Positions 12,157 through 23,713 of a stretch of DNA of 64,000 nucleotides are shown in pieces (within the stretch, counting starts at the first letter, position 1; every line of letters begins with the position of its first letter). Made by a program: the position numbers and the translations under genes. This DNA comes from Platycnemis pennipes (taxonomy: Eukaryota > Arthropoda > Insecta > Odonata > Platycnemididae), in the NCBI GenBank assembly GCA_933228895.1, contig OW121846.1:112919054-112983053 (forward strand). Reading direction: 5' to 3'. Under the pieces are notes generated by a model, which made no database searches, was not told the DNA's origin, and worked only from the letters and a program-made list of their open reading frames with translations.

Positions 12157-13540
12157 CTGGTACAGATGAAATCAGGATAGCTCTCTGTGAAGTCACTGTG
12201 CAAAGAAGTAAAACTTTTTGCAGCATGCATTTCATCAGTATGGTCATTGTGCACATGGGTAGTATCAGGTAACTCATGTCCTGACTGAGGGATTTCATCA
12301 GTAAGGTCATTATGAACATGCGTAGTATCAGGTATCTCATGTCCTGACTGAGGGAGGAGATCGTGATCCAAAATATCTTTTCCTTCCGCCTCCAGTGTTG
12401 GAGTGGAAGATGACTCTGAGATATCAACCATGCTGCTTACTGTAGACACACTCCATGTACTTGATTTGTTCAGCTCCAGTGAATTTTCTTGAACTTTAAG
12501 TGGATGTTCTTGGCTATCTGAGTTGCTGACAATACTCTCTAATACAGTTGGCTGCACTGGTACCTCTGTTGTGGCCTGGTGAGCAGTTTGCACATCTATC
12601 GACACCATTTCACTCTCAGGACTTTGGACTGTTGAGGGTGATTCTGAAGTTTTTGGGGTGCCCTCCAAATTAGTGTCCGAGGGGTCTTCAGTCTCATTGG
12701 GTGAAAAACTTGGAACATCATCTTGTGACACAGCACTTTCTTGGGTTGCCGATTCCAAGTTTTCAACCAAATCAGTGATTGCCATTGATAATTCTGTGGT
12801 CTGAGGGATATCTTCATTTATATCTTGGTCCCCTCTTATAAGCTGGGCAGATGAATTTTTGGTAGAAATGTTAGAATCAACTTCAACAGAAATGTTAGCT
12901 ATATTTTTCATTGATCCCTCTGCAGTGTTAACATTCACATCTGTAGAGTTTCCATCTTTTTCATTACCAACAAGCTCATGTTCAGTTATATTTCCTGGTT
13001 CTTGCATATGACTGCTTGAGTCAGGGGGAAAGAATCCAGTTTTATTTTCTGGTTTCAGATTGGTGAAATTCAATGACTTATCCATATTTTCCATAACCTC
13101 ATCATTTGTTTCCACATGTAATGAGGTCAAAGAAACATTTTGATGATTTTCATTCTCAGTTACATTTCCTAGAAATTTATTCAGTGAGGAAGTTGAATTT
13201 GTTTTGGGGCTCATATCATCTTTTGAGGAATTACTCGTGGAGTTGTTAAGACTTCCCAGGCTCACCACAGCTAGTTCAGGCTCTGTTTCATTCCCTCCAT
13301 TACTTCGCAGAAGGCTCCCTATGGCTTCCAGGGGATTTTTTATAAATGACAATGTGGGGGAGTTAGGGGCCACTGCTTGCGTAGGCAACAATTCACAGCC
13401 AACCTCATCTTCAGCTCCTAGGCAATCCACAACTCCATCACACACTCTCTTCTCTGGAACACACTGACCAGCACCAAGGGAGCATTCAACGCCAGGACAT
13501 TTCAGTTTTGGTGCGTTCTTTGCAGTCCCAACTGGAAAAC
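12157..13540 (-). CDS. ndl: ndl exon 11: LDLa plus long Ser/Thr/Asn-rich mucin-like region
   Basis: This 1,384-base exon runs from acceptor CTCTCACTTCAG, phase 1, to donor ACCAG/GTGAGC, phase 2. It begins with an LDLa module ([30 protein letters not shown]) just after the protease domain, as in Nudel. About 380 residues follow that are rich in Ser, Thr, Asn, Glu and Pro. They carry many N-glycosylation sequons (NNST, NSTS, NVSL and NITE, for example) and end in two near-identical 20-residue units ([17 protein letters not shown]). A glycosylated spacer is likely. The open frame extends up to 13739, but that extension lies in a foldback repeat and is not exon. Confidence 0.9.
12232..12352 (-). 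repeat. Two 60-bp tandem units inside ndl exon 11
   Basis: Two adjacent 60-base units encode a 20-residue repeat (core [14 protein letters not shown], then [14 protein letters not shown]). They stay in frame, so the copy number can change without breaking the protein. They may be polymorphic. Confidence 0.75.
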
Positions 13541-13616
13541 CTGAAGTGAGAGTTTTTCTATCAAACAAAACAAAATTAAATAAAGATAGAGTGAAGATTT
13601 TGGTTGTGACATTCTG

Positions 13617-13958
13617 TTTTTTAGGTTTCCTTTTGTTTTGGGTAGTATCCCTTGACAACAGTTTCGCCAAAACTCCAGCAAGCTTCTTCAGGTCTGAAGT
13701 TATGATGTAACTTTTGTTCACCTTATATAGGCCTCTCATCCAGTGGGGCGTGCTGTTATTAGTTGTTGACTTTCTTGGATTCTTAGAAGTGGGTTTTCAT
13801 GAAAGAAAGTCATCCAACCAATCACAGCACACCCAACTAGATGGGGGCCTATTATAAGACATAGGTTGTCATTACTTCAGACCCAAAGAAGACCACTGGA
13901 ATGCTGGTGAAATTGTCATCAAGGGACACTAATAAAGGCAAGAGGAAACCCAAAAACC
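13617..13958. repeat. Foldback repeat next to ndl exon 11
   Basis: Two diverged inverted arms (about 13617-13731 and 13850-13958) fold around a centre near 13788. Both contain ACTTCAGACC, a short stem and GAAA(C/T)TGTC-like cores, followed by AAGG(G/A) words, and both show TATA(A/T)-type inner blocks. The left arm lies only about 80 bases upstream of the exon 11 acceptor and adds a false 66-residue extension to that open frame. Confidence 0.7.
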
Positions 13959-14591
13959 AACAATCAAACTAAACAAAGTTTTAGATTAGGTTTTAAACAG
14001 TGATGTGCAACAGTATATACATAGCAAGTATTGCAGTGGCATTCCAATGCCTTTCTCAACTTTACATGCTTACCTTTATTTTAATTAAGTTTATTCACTT
14101 GCGCCTTTATGAGTAGTGTCCTGATACCTTTTTCATCACAATAGCATAAAACATGGAAATTTACCTATCATAAAAATCTATTCTTCTCATAAAACAGAAG
14201 TGATGAAAGAGAGGAAGCATTTAATAATGACCTGGGGTAACCCATTACAGGACATGAACAATTTACAAATTTTACATTCCGCTCAAATAATTGCGAAACA
14301 CATATTAAGTAAAATATGAAGAATTAAATAAATTTAACACAATAACCAAATAGGCACAATTTTATTGCTGAATTTTTAGATAAGAATAAAGTTTAATTTT
14401 AAATGAATGGACAGATGAGGATTAGATTTGAATGAGTAACAAGTTCCAAAACTTAGAAGCAGTGAAATGGAATGAGTTAAGGCAGAGGTTGGTATGGGCT
14501 TGGGGTTTTTGAAGGCAGCCAGCACCAGATTGGGTTTATGGGGAGCAAATATTAGTCCTGGGGGTAAATAAATTACATAGGTAGGCGGAAC

Positions 14592-15204
14592 TAGAGATGG
14601 GTAAATTACCGTAATTTTCAATTGAGGTAAATTACCATGGCAAATTACAGTAATTTTCGAAAATTACCGTAATTTTCCGGTAATTTCAAGTTTTGAGCTG
14701 CAAATCCTTATCAGAGGACTCCAAACGAAATCAAATACCATAGAGATATAAATGCCGACACTTATATCAAACATATCACGACATTTATGTATTAAAACTC
14801 ATTAAAAAAATTAAAACGAAGTTGGCAGCAACACGCAATTTGCCTCTCTTTTGTCACACTATGAGAAATTTTCGTTTCAAAGACATACCTATGCACAATG
14901 TGCATTTGTTATTTTACTCTGAATTAATTGGAATTAATCATGGACACAATGTAAACAAAATCGTTTTAGCTTCTTAATTTATAATATCACCCATTCCAAT
15001 GGTTTCTTCGTGAGGAAGAAATTTTCTGAAAAAGAGCTTTTCTTTCAAGGAGAAAATTACCGCGGTCATTTCTGAAAATTACCGCAGTCATTTCTGAAAA
15101 TTACAGTTTATTACGGTAATTTTCAGGGGTGTTGGTAATTTACGAAAAATACAACGGTAAGTTACGAAAATTACCGTGGTAATTTACCAAGTTGCCCATC
15201 TCTA
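14592..15204 (+). mobile_element. hAT-type MITE, copy 1
   Basis: The 613-base element starts TAGAGATGGGTAAATTACCG and ends with the inverted TACCAAGTTGCCCATCTCTA. It is flanked by GGCGGAAC and GTCGGAAC, an 8-base target duplication with one mismatch. Both ends are packed with AAATTACCG and CGGTAATTT words. There is no coding capacity. The TIR and the 8-base duplication point to the hAT superfamily. Confidence 0.85.
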
Positions 15205-15357
15205 GTCGGAACCCCGATTGCGGAAGAGGGAGAAAAGAAATGACGCCAGAAGTATTTACTCCAGGAATCTAGATCCTACCCCTCAAGATCAACAAAATAT
15301 TTAGGCATGATCATCTCTGTGGAGATCAAATAAATATGTAACACAGCAGTTAAGTAA

Positions 15358-15905
15358 TCACTGATGCTTATCAAGAACATCATTTAAATCACTATAAATT
15401 AACGTACTATAATCCAAGATTGGAAACATAAGAGAAGATACAAGCATACCTCCGGTAGAAACAGAAAGATTTTTCTTTTGCAGTTTGAGTATAGACTGCG
15501 TCTTATTTTCCTTGTCTCGCAATTCCAGGACATGCTGATCCCATGTCAAATTAGATGAAAGAGTGAGGTAGCAAGCAGTCTTTTTGATCTGGCCAATGGT
15601 CATACTGACACACATAGACGGGAGGCAATCACAATTGATAGGTACTGTTTCAAAGTTGTGTTACTAAAAATAACTGCTTGTTTTTTAATTAGATTTAACC
15701 AGAGGAATTTAATTTCAGCCAGTTCACTAATAGTACAAATATTGGCATTAATTGCATTGATAAATATGGAAGGCCATCTAGAGAGTATAGATGTGAGAAT
15801 ACCACTAATTTCTAAGGAAGGTGGGAGAAAAGAGGTCTTTTGAAAACCTTTATACGACAGGACAACTATAATCTGCCATATCTTGAGACTCTTATGTCTC
15901 AGCAT
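15358..15905 (-). mobile_element. Jockey/CR1-like LINE polymerase C-terminal fragment
   Basis: Minus-strand frames read SSNLTWDQHVLELRDKENK, SILKLQKKNLSV and FPILDYSTLIYSDLNDVL. This is the region after the reverse-transcriptase palm in jockey/CR1-type LINEs. A frame change separates it from the upstream part at 15600-15905. The fragment is 5'-truncated and dead. Confidence 0.7.
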
Positions 15906-15963
15906 GCACGTGCATGGTTGAACTTTGTCTCTTTATGAATTGTTTCTCATAATGCATCTTTTC

Positions 15964-16090
15964 TAGAGATGTGCCAATACTACCTGCAAATACTCGAATA
16001 CCTTGAATGCTACAAAGCATTTGATACTCAAAATCTCGAATAATTATGCTAAAAGATAAAGTGTGAATATGTTGAATATCATGCCAAACA
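15964..16090 (+). repeat. Dispersed repeat starting GATGTGC(A/C)AATACTACC, copy 2
   Basis: It begins AGAGATGTGCCAATACTACC and continues with CAAATACTCGAATACC and related A/T palindromes, like the copies at 4.2 and 38.2 kb. Confidence 0.6.
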
Positions 16091-17540
16091 GCTTTGGGTG
16101 CCCATACAGTACTATAATTGGCATGTGGATGAACTACATCGTATGCGTCACGAGAAGACTAATTAGAGTCCGCTGATGGGTTTCATCATGTAATTTATGG
16201 TATAAATACAAGTTTCAACCAATAAAATCACCGCGAAACTATTATTTTTTAACTATAAATAAGGGATCGAAACTAGTCACCACTAGTCACAGTTCAAAAT
16301 ATAAGAACATTCTTAAACATCGTCGAAGGTTGCCACTCAATACTAGCTTCACTTTTACTTTTACATATTCATCATTAATTTATAAGAGGTCACTCAATGT
16401 GTCTCTTCTTTTAAATTGCACTTTTGCAAAGAGCTAATGAATTTCATGTAAAGTTACTGAGAACTCATGCCTCAACTCAGCTATCTGAGCTATTTATCGT
16501 CAAGACCCCAGAGTTTGAGAAGCTATATCTTACAAAAGAGTCAAATTTTAATGCAATATAATATAGCTTATAGCATGTTCATTTCTACATTTAATTATAC
16601 AAATGCATTTTGATGGTCTCCTAAGAGAAACTTTTACTAAATTTTAATCAGAAGAATATTTTTTGGGACAAATCTGATGACTAGGAATTGCATGCTCATT
16701 CTGTTAGCTGTAGTAATATTAAATTGAAATTTGAGCAAAATAGAGCCAATGAAATTTTGAACAATTTAATGGAAATTTTATTTGAAAATTAACACAAGTT
16801 GTCACGAAATTTGTAAAACTCCACTGTGAAAACAGTGACTTGAGTGAAACTGGAGTGGAACCTTTGCGGGTGAAATGTTGTCAAGATTAAGATTATAGAG
16901 ATCTTGAAAAATAATAATTACCAGCATTAACCAGTATTAATCGGTTAATGCCGGAACCCAGTTTTAACCAGTATCAACCAGTAAGTGTGCAAAATAAACA
17001 TTTTATATTCCAAATAATTACATATACATAACATGCAATTTAATGTCACTGACAGTAAATACAACCACGGGTCAATGAAGTGAGTGCATATAATATTTTT
17101 AATACCTTTGTTAATAATATACTTCCGCCATTCACCCAAAACACCCACAATATTGGTTAAACTAGAGTTGAATCCTTAGGAATTGGCTGTTGAATGATTA
17201 TTTAAATATCTTTGGTAGTAATGAGAGTATGATATAGCAAGAGGTTTTTTGCTCCCAAGCGCTCTTATTAAAAAGAAGCTCTACTGTACTACCAAAACTG
17301 GCTAGAAAGTACCTCTCAGCACCAATGTCAACACTGGACTCGGAAAGACTGTTCAGCACAGCCGACATTATTTGTGATAAAATGAGAAGCTTGATCCAGA
17401 ATGTGTTAAAATGCTCATTTTTTTAAATTAAAAATTTAAAGCAATAAAATGAATTATGTTTGTAGTTGGAGAGTTTATTTCAGTTGTATGTGTAAAACTA
17501 ATATAAGAATTCAAAATAAAATATATAAGATTAAGGAGAA

Positions 17541-17615
17541 AATAAAGAGGCTTAGAATAAAGAGGCTTAGAATAAAGAGGCTTAGAATAAAGAGGCTTAG
17601 AATAAAGAGGCTTAC
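17541..17615. repeat. 15-bp microsatellite/minisatellite, five copies
   Basis: The unit AATAAAGAGGCTTAG is repeated five times, nearly perfectly. Translation of the surrounding frame as KRLRI repeats is an artefact of the unit length. Confidence 0.9.
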
Positions 17616-17995
17616 TTGTAATTCAAGGAAATGTCAATGTTTAGATTTTAGACAAAATTTAGGAATAAAGGTTTGGATACAAAATGAGATTTGTGATTTG
17701 AGGAAGAATTTAATTACAAGAAAAACTGAATTCAACCCATCTTAGTTAACACTAAGGGATTTTATTCTTCTCAAGTTTAATAACCAAGTCCCTCTTCAGT
17801 GAAAAGAATGGCAGAAGTGGAAACATCAGAGTAGTCTCATGAAAAGTCAGTAGTCTCATGAAAAGATGAAACCTTTCTGACTTGCTGAACATTTGGGGAA
17901 GGCACATCCTGACAAAGCAGAAAAGAATTTATCATTTTTCCAATAACTTTATGACCAAAGTTCATACCATCCAACAATGTCAAACATGTTATTTT

Positions 17996-18534
17996 TAGAG
18001 ATGGGCAACTCGGTAAATTACCGTGATAATTTTCGTAAATTACAGAGGTATTTTTCGTAAATTACCGAGGTATTTTTCGTAAATTACCAACCCCTGAAAA
18101 TTACCATTATAAACGGTAATTTTCAGAAAAGTTCTTTTTCAGAAAACTTCTTCCTTGCGAAGAATTCATTGGAATGGGTGATATTATAAAGTAAGAAGCT
18201 AAAACGATATTGTTTACATTGTGCTCGTGATTTATTCAGAGTAAAATAACAAATGCACATTGCACAGAGGGATGTCTTTGGAACGAAAATTTCTCATGGC
18301 GTGTCAAAAGAGAGGCATATTGCGTGTTGCTGCCAACTTTGTTATAATTTTTTTAAGGAGTTATAATAGATAAACGTCATGATATGTTTGATATAAGCAT
18401 CGGAATTTATATCTCAATGCTACTTTATTTCCTTTTGAGTCCTGTGATAAGGATTTGCAGCTCAAAACTTAAAATTACCGGAAAATTACGGTAATTAACC
18501 TCATTTGAAAATTACGGTAATTTACCCATCTCTA
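17996..18534 (-). mobile_element. hAT-type MITE, copy 2, beside ndl exon 10
   Basis: The 539-base copy is inverted relative to copy 1. Flanks are GTTATTTT and GTTATGTT, 8 bases with one mismatch. The internal core, including the AACTTAAAATTACCGG and GCATATTGCGTGTTGC regions, aligns with copy 1. It lies about 25 bases below the stop at the end of the exon 10 frame. On the minus strand it carries two AATAAA hexamers (18424-18429 and 18231-18236). Confidence 0.85.
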
Positions 18535-18574
18535 GTTATGTTATGCTTCACAACATGTCACTGGACTTTTGCAC

Positions 18575-18819
18575 CCCAACGACTTGTTTCTCCTGTAAAT
18601 GGTTTGATCAGTTTGCTGAAGGCAAAATGTCCCGTGGTTTGTTGGAATTGATGAAATTCAAATGCAGATCCACCATCAAAATGCATACCAATTTGCTGCC
18701 TTATCCATGTCAAGTACTGGCTAACTCGAGTATATGCTCCTGGCTCATTTGGTCTCGCACACCCCTCACCATGGCTAATTACTCCAGCAACATACCACTT
18801 TCTTCCATCTTTAGGAAAC
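18575..18819 (-). CDS. ndl: ndl exon 10: end of protease domain (donor uncertain)
   Basis: The acceptor ATATTTTCAG is clear. The frame continues from exon 9 with [31 protein letters not shown] and YLTWIRQQI, the last strand and C-terminal helix of a trypsin-type domain. A linker rich in Phe, Gln and Ser follows. Exon 11 starts in phase 1. Two phase-1 donors are possible, TGGG/GTGCAA (ending at 18575) and ACAA/GTCGTT (ending at 18584), and both are poor. I give the first. If no donor is used, the frame stops at 18560-18558. A small extra exon before exon 11 cannot be excluded. A hAT MITE begins about 30 bases below this end. Confidence 0.8.
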
Positions 18820-19167
18820 CTGAAAATATAGATCATCATATCATAGCTTTCATTTTAAGTAGCAATGGCATTCAATCATTCAATAAAAATGCAGATCACT
18901 CTCTCTTCTCTATTTAAAATAAAAATGCTCTCATTGTTCTCCATTAATTACCTCATACAAAGGCAAAACAGATACATGCAAAAATGTCAGGTATGTCACT
19001 GGAACCTAATCTTCCAGTTATCTCAAATTCCAAAAGGAAATTCACAAATATTGACTATCTGGGTTACATGAGTCATTTTAATACACAAGATATATAGAAA
19101 TATTGAGTCACAAACCTACACATGGGGCTTCTGATGAAGGGGGGAATGAAAGCTAAGGTTCCATCTA

Positions 19168-19340
19168 CAGTCAAGCCCACTTATATCAAACCCGTTTATT
19201 ACGAATTTCTGGTTGTAACGAAGTGAAGGCTATTCTCCATCAAAGAGAGAGACTGAAAAACTGGTCCACATATAAAGAAGTTTCGTTATTATGAAGTAAA
19301 TATTCAGCCCCTTCAACTTCATTCCAAACGGGCTTGACTG
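19168..19340. mobile_element. Short pogo/Tigger-type MITE with TA flanks
   Basis: The 173-base element starts CAGTCAAGCCC and ends GGGCTTGACTG. It is flanked by TA on both sides and internally rich in TTACGA and TAACGAAG words. There is no coding capacity. Confidence 0.8.
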
Positions 19341-19636
19341 TATAATCTGGATTGCCTCACTAAATTACCACACACAACAATTAGTAATTCTGCTTCTTTG
19401 ATTAGGTTTGAAGCAATTCATGTACAAACCCACAGCATATGGCTCATACTGACACACCCAGACCCTTCTCTTTTGATGATTAGCACAAACTGCACATTTT
19501 TCCCCCCATTATGGCAATCCCCCTCAGAAATTGTCAGTCAGTGAGCCGTGGCACTAAGTTGTCTCCTTTCTAAATCTAACAACCTGGTACATATTGCCCA
19601 TGTGAAGGTGCATACAGCATCATCAACTGAAATTGC

Positions 19637-20452
19637 CACCAATGGGTGCGTTTACTCGGAAACGAAATCGCAATTTTGTACACGAAATTGTTAGATGGAA
19701 ACGAAAAAAGAAATTTAGTGAAAAAATTAATCTTCTAACCACAACCATTCACTCATAAATCAAAAATTAAAATAAGCAAAAGGTGATGCCCACCGAAAAT
19801 GCTGCTGTGATAACATTGACGTCATTTTCCTCCCGTCCTTGAATGCTTTTAGGGGAGGGGAAGGGAGTGGAGGGGGATTCTCGGAAGGTCTACTCGCACA
19901 GATTCTGTCGCAATCGCTCTCATTGGCCGAGTCAGCTGTGTCCCTCTTATTGCAATAAGGCATTTTCCTCCCATCCTTGACTGCTTTTAGGGTAGGGGAA
20001 GGGAGTGGAGGGGGATTCTCGGAAGGTCTGCTCGCACAGATGCTGTGGCAATCACTCTCATTGGCCCAGTCAGCTGTGTCCCTCTCATTGCAATAAGGCA
20101 TTTTCCTCCCATCCTTGACTGCTTTTAGGGGAGGGGAAGGGAGTGGAGGGGGATTCTCGGAAGATCTGCTCGCACAGATGCTGTCGCAATTGCTCCCATT
20201 GGCCGAGTCAGCTGTGTCCCCCCCATTGCAATAAGGCAAAGTAGCTTCGCGGGCTCAGTTGTGATTGGATGAAGTCGATATTCGTCAGAGGTTGCACCAC
20301 CCACTTTTCCGAAAGGGCTAAAAACATCATTTTTTGCCGCTTATAACTTGGGAAATAATTAACGGATCAATAAGCGGAAAAATGTTGGTCTTTTTACTTT
20401 ACAAACTATCAGATTCCGCAATAAAAAAAATATGGTAAATGACCCCATTGTG
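19637..20452 (-). mobile_element. CACAATGGGG-ended element with tripled internal unit
   Basis: This is the inverted counterpart of the element at 28951-29492, with the same ends (CAATGGG(T/G) outward) and the same flank-to-core order. It is 816 bases instead of 542, and the difference equals two extra copies of a 138-base unit. The three units (from 19823, 19961 and 20099) start CATTTTCCTCCC. Because 138 is divisible by three, the minus-strand frame 19760-20239 stays open and gives a 46-residue repeat with KAVKDGRKMPYCN. I see no known domain in it. Confidence 0.75.
19823..20236 (-). repeat. 138-bp tandem repeat, three units
   Basis: Three adjacent units share about 90 percent of bases by eye and keep one open frame. 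The repeat lies inside the CACAATGGGG element. Only one diverged unit exists in the copy at 29 kb. Confidence 0.88.
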
Positions 20453-21297
20453 GACCCACTAATAGCAGATTTTCACCCATGGGATTAACTAACTTTTACA
20501 AATAAGGAAAATTTAAAGTGATGTTATGACTAGTGATGCTATTAATTGTTAGTATAAAGAGTTAGTATAATAGTTTAAATATACAATTCACAGAGAAAAT
20601 TACTATTCTTAATTTTTAATTACGGTGAGCAATGAGCATGCATTTCCTCTCTCATTCTCATTACCAGTTGACAATATAAGTATTTCAATGCATGAAACAT
20701 ACTATCATTTTCATTTTTACTAACAGCCACATGTTCATATCCAAAGAGCCACATATGGCATAGTTTGCCGACCCCTGCTATAGGAGCCAAAATCACCTCT
20801 GCATTACTTTCCTAAAATTACTATTTATGATTACATTCGTACCAGTGAGCAGCCGTACGTAAACAGACTCTCAAGCCTCAAATATTTAAACTAACAGGTG
20901 ACTCGCAGACACATGCTCAGAAAGGTAGGTAGACAGGTAAAATCAGGCAGGTCTGTAGCATTAAGGTGAAGATCAGTCAGAGCAATCTTATCTTATCACA
21001 AATATACAAAGCAAATATAATATTTTCCGATGAGAAGAATGTTAATTTTTGATTTTACTATTCCAATTTTTCATGCTGAAATGAAGGAACTAATTTAGTT
21101 GATGCAAGGAAAAAAAGTATAAAAGCAAGGTTGAATCAGTAATTGCATCTACAAAAAATGATAGACATCTTTGAGCTAAAACGATCTTATACTATTGAAA
21201 AACAAACGTATCAGACAGTTTAAACTGGAACGTCACCCTCAAGCGAAACCTCCCCTCCTCATTACTCTATCCCTTATTGGTCAACCTTCCCCCCCCT

Positions 21298-21385
21298 TTA
21301 TGTACACCCGTCCACAATAAAAAGTTACCACCTCGGAGGCCGAATTTTTCAAAGTCCCGAGTTGAAGGAGATTTGACAACAGCGC
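21298..21385 (-). repeat. Repeat piece with VVKSPSTRD-coding core, copy 1
   Basis: The segment around CTCGGAGGCCGAATTTTTC matches, in inverted orientation, the block at 26266-26352. Both can be read as a peptide with core KSPSTRD, a Lys-Phe pair and LRGGNFLLW. The parent element is unknown. Confidence 0.6.
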
Positions 21386-21496
21386 AGCCCTGTCCCTTTA
21401 AATGCACCGAGCAGCACCAGCAAGACCGAGGTACGGTCCTCCTTCCCTTGCCATGGTTTGTGGTGAGACCCTTCCTCAATGACCTGGAGAGAGATT

Positions 21497-22702
21497 TTTG
21501 TGTTGGAGAGGGAGGGCCGCAAGGGTGTCTTGTAACAATTAGTCGGCCCCAAGGAGTGAGGCCTCCCAAAAAAAGCCTTCTTTTAGATTGCTGCTCAGAG
21601 TTACTCCCTTGAAGATGGGTCGCTTAGGTTTCCGCGACTACGGCTCTTGAGAGAGTGACTACCCAAATGTAAATGCAGCTCAAAGCATGAGTTGTCATTA
21701 ACACCGTCGATATTTCTTAGTCTATGTCATTTCCAAAACGTTCCAAAATACTCAGTTTTTGACTTTATTTCGTCGTACGAAATAATTTGATCTTATAACA
21801 TGAATAACATAGATGATTATTGTTATCAGCATTTATATATCTGTTAATGATCGGTGTTATTTTTAAATTATCGGTGAATTTTATTTGACTGCGCGATGAG
21901 CTCGAAAACTGCGCTTGTATATTAAATGGCAAAAATACTTACGCTAAAACTGACACATACAGATTTCAACAAGAAAAGAGAAGACTTAATGGACAGCTTT
22001 ACATAATATAAGTGTTAAGTTCCAAGCTTAATTGCGTAATAAATGAGGAAAAATTATCGCGGATATATTTAGAATTTATTTCAAATTACACACAATCCTC
22101 GCACTGTTTCCAGGGTAACTTGGTGGAATTTTTCCATAATGGAGAAGAGAAAAAATAACGATGCAATTCATATCATAGTATATGCTATTTCAAAAATAAA
22201 AAAAACTCACTTAATAAATAAAAGTATTAAGGAGATTATTAGGAACAGATTGAGCGTCTCTTAGATGCATTGGTCAAAACTCTAGGTGTTTTCCTATTCA
22301 AAGGTCCCTATTCAAAACCCAGCAGGCCGTATTTGAGTACTGCGTGTACTGGAGTACTACTACCTCTACTCAAAGGTTATAACGTTTTCTCATATTGTTA
22401 AACGGAAATGTGTATTAAGGACAGGACGGGTAATTTTACAATGTGACCAGAACACATTCAACGTAATTTGAAGGAATACATGGAATTACTGAACCACTGT
22501 GAAAAAAGGCCTAGAAGATTTTTATGGACTCGCCCGTGGGATATGCGAGGAGAATATATTGTCGGAGGATTTTGTAGAAACTGTATTGACATCTAAAACG
22601 GAAAAGAGTAACAAGGGAATGCGAAGGCAACTGAATCTCTCAAGCTGCTAAGCTTATGCTTAAAATCATCAACTGAGGTATGGAAAAGAGAGCAATAAAT
22701 GA
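21497..22702. repeat. Large direct repeat, copy A
   Basis: The segment from about GGCCGCAAGGGTGTC to GGAAAAGAGAGCAATAAATG recurs in the same order at 23714-24586. Shared landmarks include GTGAGGCCTCCC, AACACCGTCGATAT, TATTTCGTCGTA, AAATTATCGCGGATATATT and CAATGTGACCAGAAC. Copy A is longer. I recognise no coding region. Confidence 0.72.
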
Positions 22703-23300
22703 ATGAAGCCACCTTTTCCGCGATATCTGCTAGAGGACGAGTCAACCAAGCCTGTCATTTATACCCCTCTGTGACGAAACGTCTCTTCAACCAACGTAAT
22801 TCTCCTTCGGACTTCAATGTTGGCAGAATACTCTTTTTCCATGCTAACCGGGATACTAAATTACTCCCCCTGCTCTATGATCTAACCCCTCTCTTCTAAA
22901 TTTAAATCACCCTTCATGCATGCAAAATTTCATTACTTGAGTCTTCTTATGATTTAAGTCCTTGGGTGACTAGTTGACCAGGGCTTGATCACCCGCAAAC
23001 CTTATCAACTTTCCCCTACCTATACACCTGTATCGAACCCCCCCACCATTCCCTCCGAATATGAATTAAAAAGTGCCGGTGACTACGCACAGCCTTACGC
23101 AACCCCTCTCTCTAATACCACCTCATCTAATTCCCCGTCCGCTTCTCTCACCAGCACTTTCTCCGTAATGCATGAACTTTGGCTCAGTCTTCTGTTCTTC
23201 CAATTTATTCCTGTTTTACGCAATAGTCCATTTACCCTTTCCACTTCACTCTGTCGAAAATATTTTTGAAATTAACAATACACGCAGATATATTCTGATT
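22700..23300 (-). mobile_element. LINE reverse-transcriptase palm fragment
   Basis: The minus strand reads VNFKNIFDRVKWKG at about 23230-23270, RKTGINWKNRRL, then SPALFNSYSEGM, and after more stops KKTQVMKFCMHEG and VRRITLVEETFRHRG. These are in the order of a LINE polymerase palm and thumb (KAFDRVxW, NIYxE, KTKVM). It is dead and lies in a long ndl intron. Confidence 0.7.
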
Positions 23301-23713
23301 ATATTCTAATCCTTTCCACTCATTCCAGTGATGTTGATTGAAAAACTGCTTTTCGTTGACAAAATGTAAATTACCTGCTGAAAAAATTTCTCCTTCCCCT
23401 CTCTCCCTCTCCAAGAAAACTACATGCCCAGATATGGGCGATAAGTGACCACGGACCACTTCGCTGAGGCCCTATCCTTAAATAATGCAGAGACAGGAAA
23501 TGGGTCTGGATGCGAAGATTTTTTCACCTAAAGAATCATCCCTGACACGTTTTATGTCACCTACCACTCCATCCACGACACCGCGTGTCTTCTTCCTACC
23601 GGTTCAAGTCTCTTTCAGGGCCCAAGCACAATGGGTATTTAAGGAGCAGGTAAAGCATGGCGGGTTTTTCCTCTCTTAGGACTGACAAAGGTGGACAGGG
23701 ATTTTTGCAGTGG

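Noticed and set aside
13541..13739. N-terminal extension of the long open frame before ndl exon 11, beginning MRGLYKVNK
   Set aside because: It lies in a foldback arm whose inverted partner is at 13850-13958, and a good splice acceptor sits at 13541. The domain order needs only the part below it.
17541..17615. CRISPR-like array
   Set aside because: The repeat units are contiguous with no spacers, and the genome is eukaryotic. The 44.6 kb array is rejected for the same reason.
17449..17745. 98-codon plus-strand frame with KRLRI repeats
   Set aside because: The repeats come from a 15-base microsatellite in AT-rich intron. Nothing else suggests coding.
19760..20239. 159-codon repeat protein as a host gene
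   Set aside because: It is inside a repeat element with inverted ends and depends on the 138-base tandem unit. No splice signals or promoter were seen. Kept as a finding, not as a gene.
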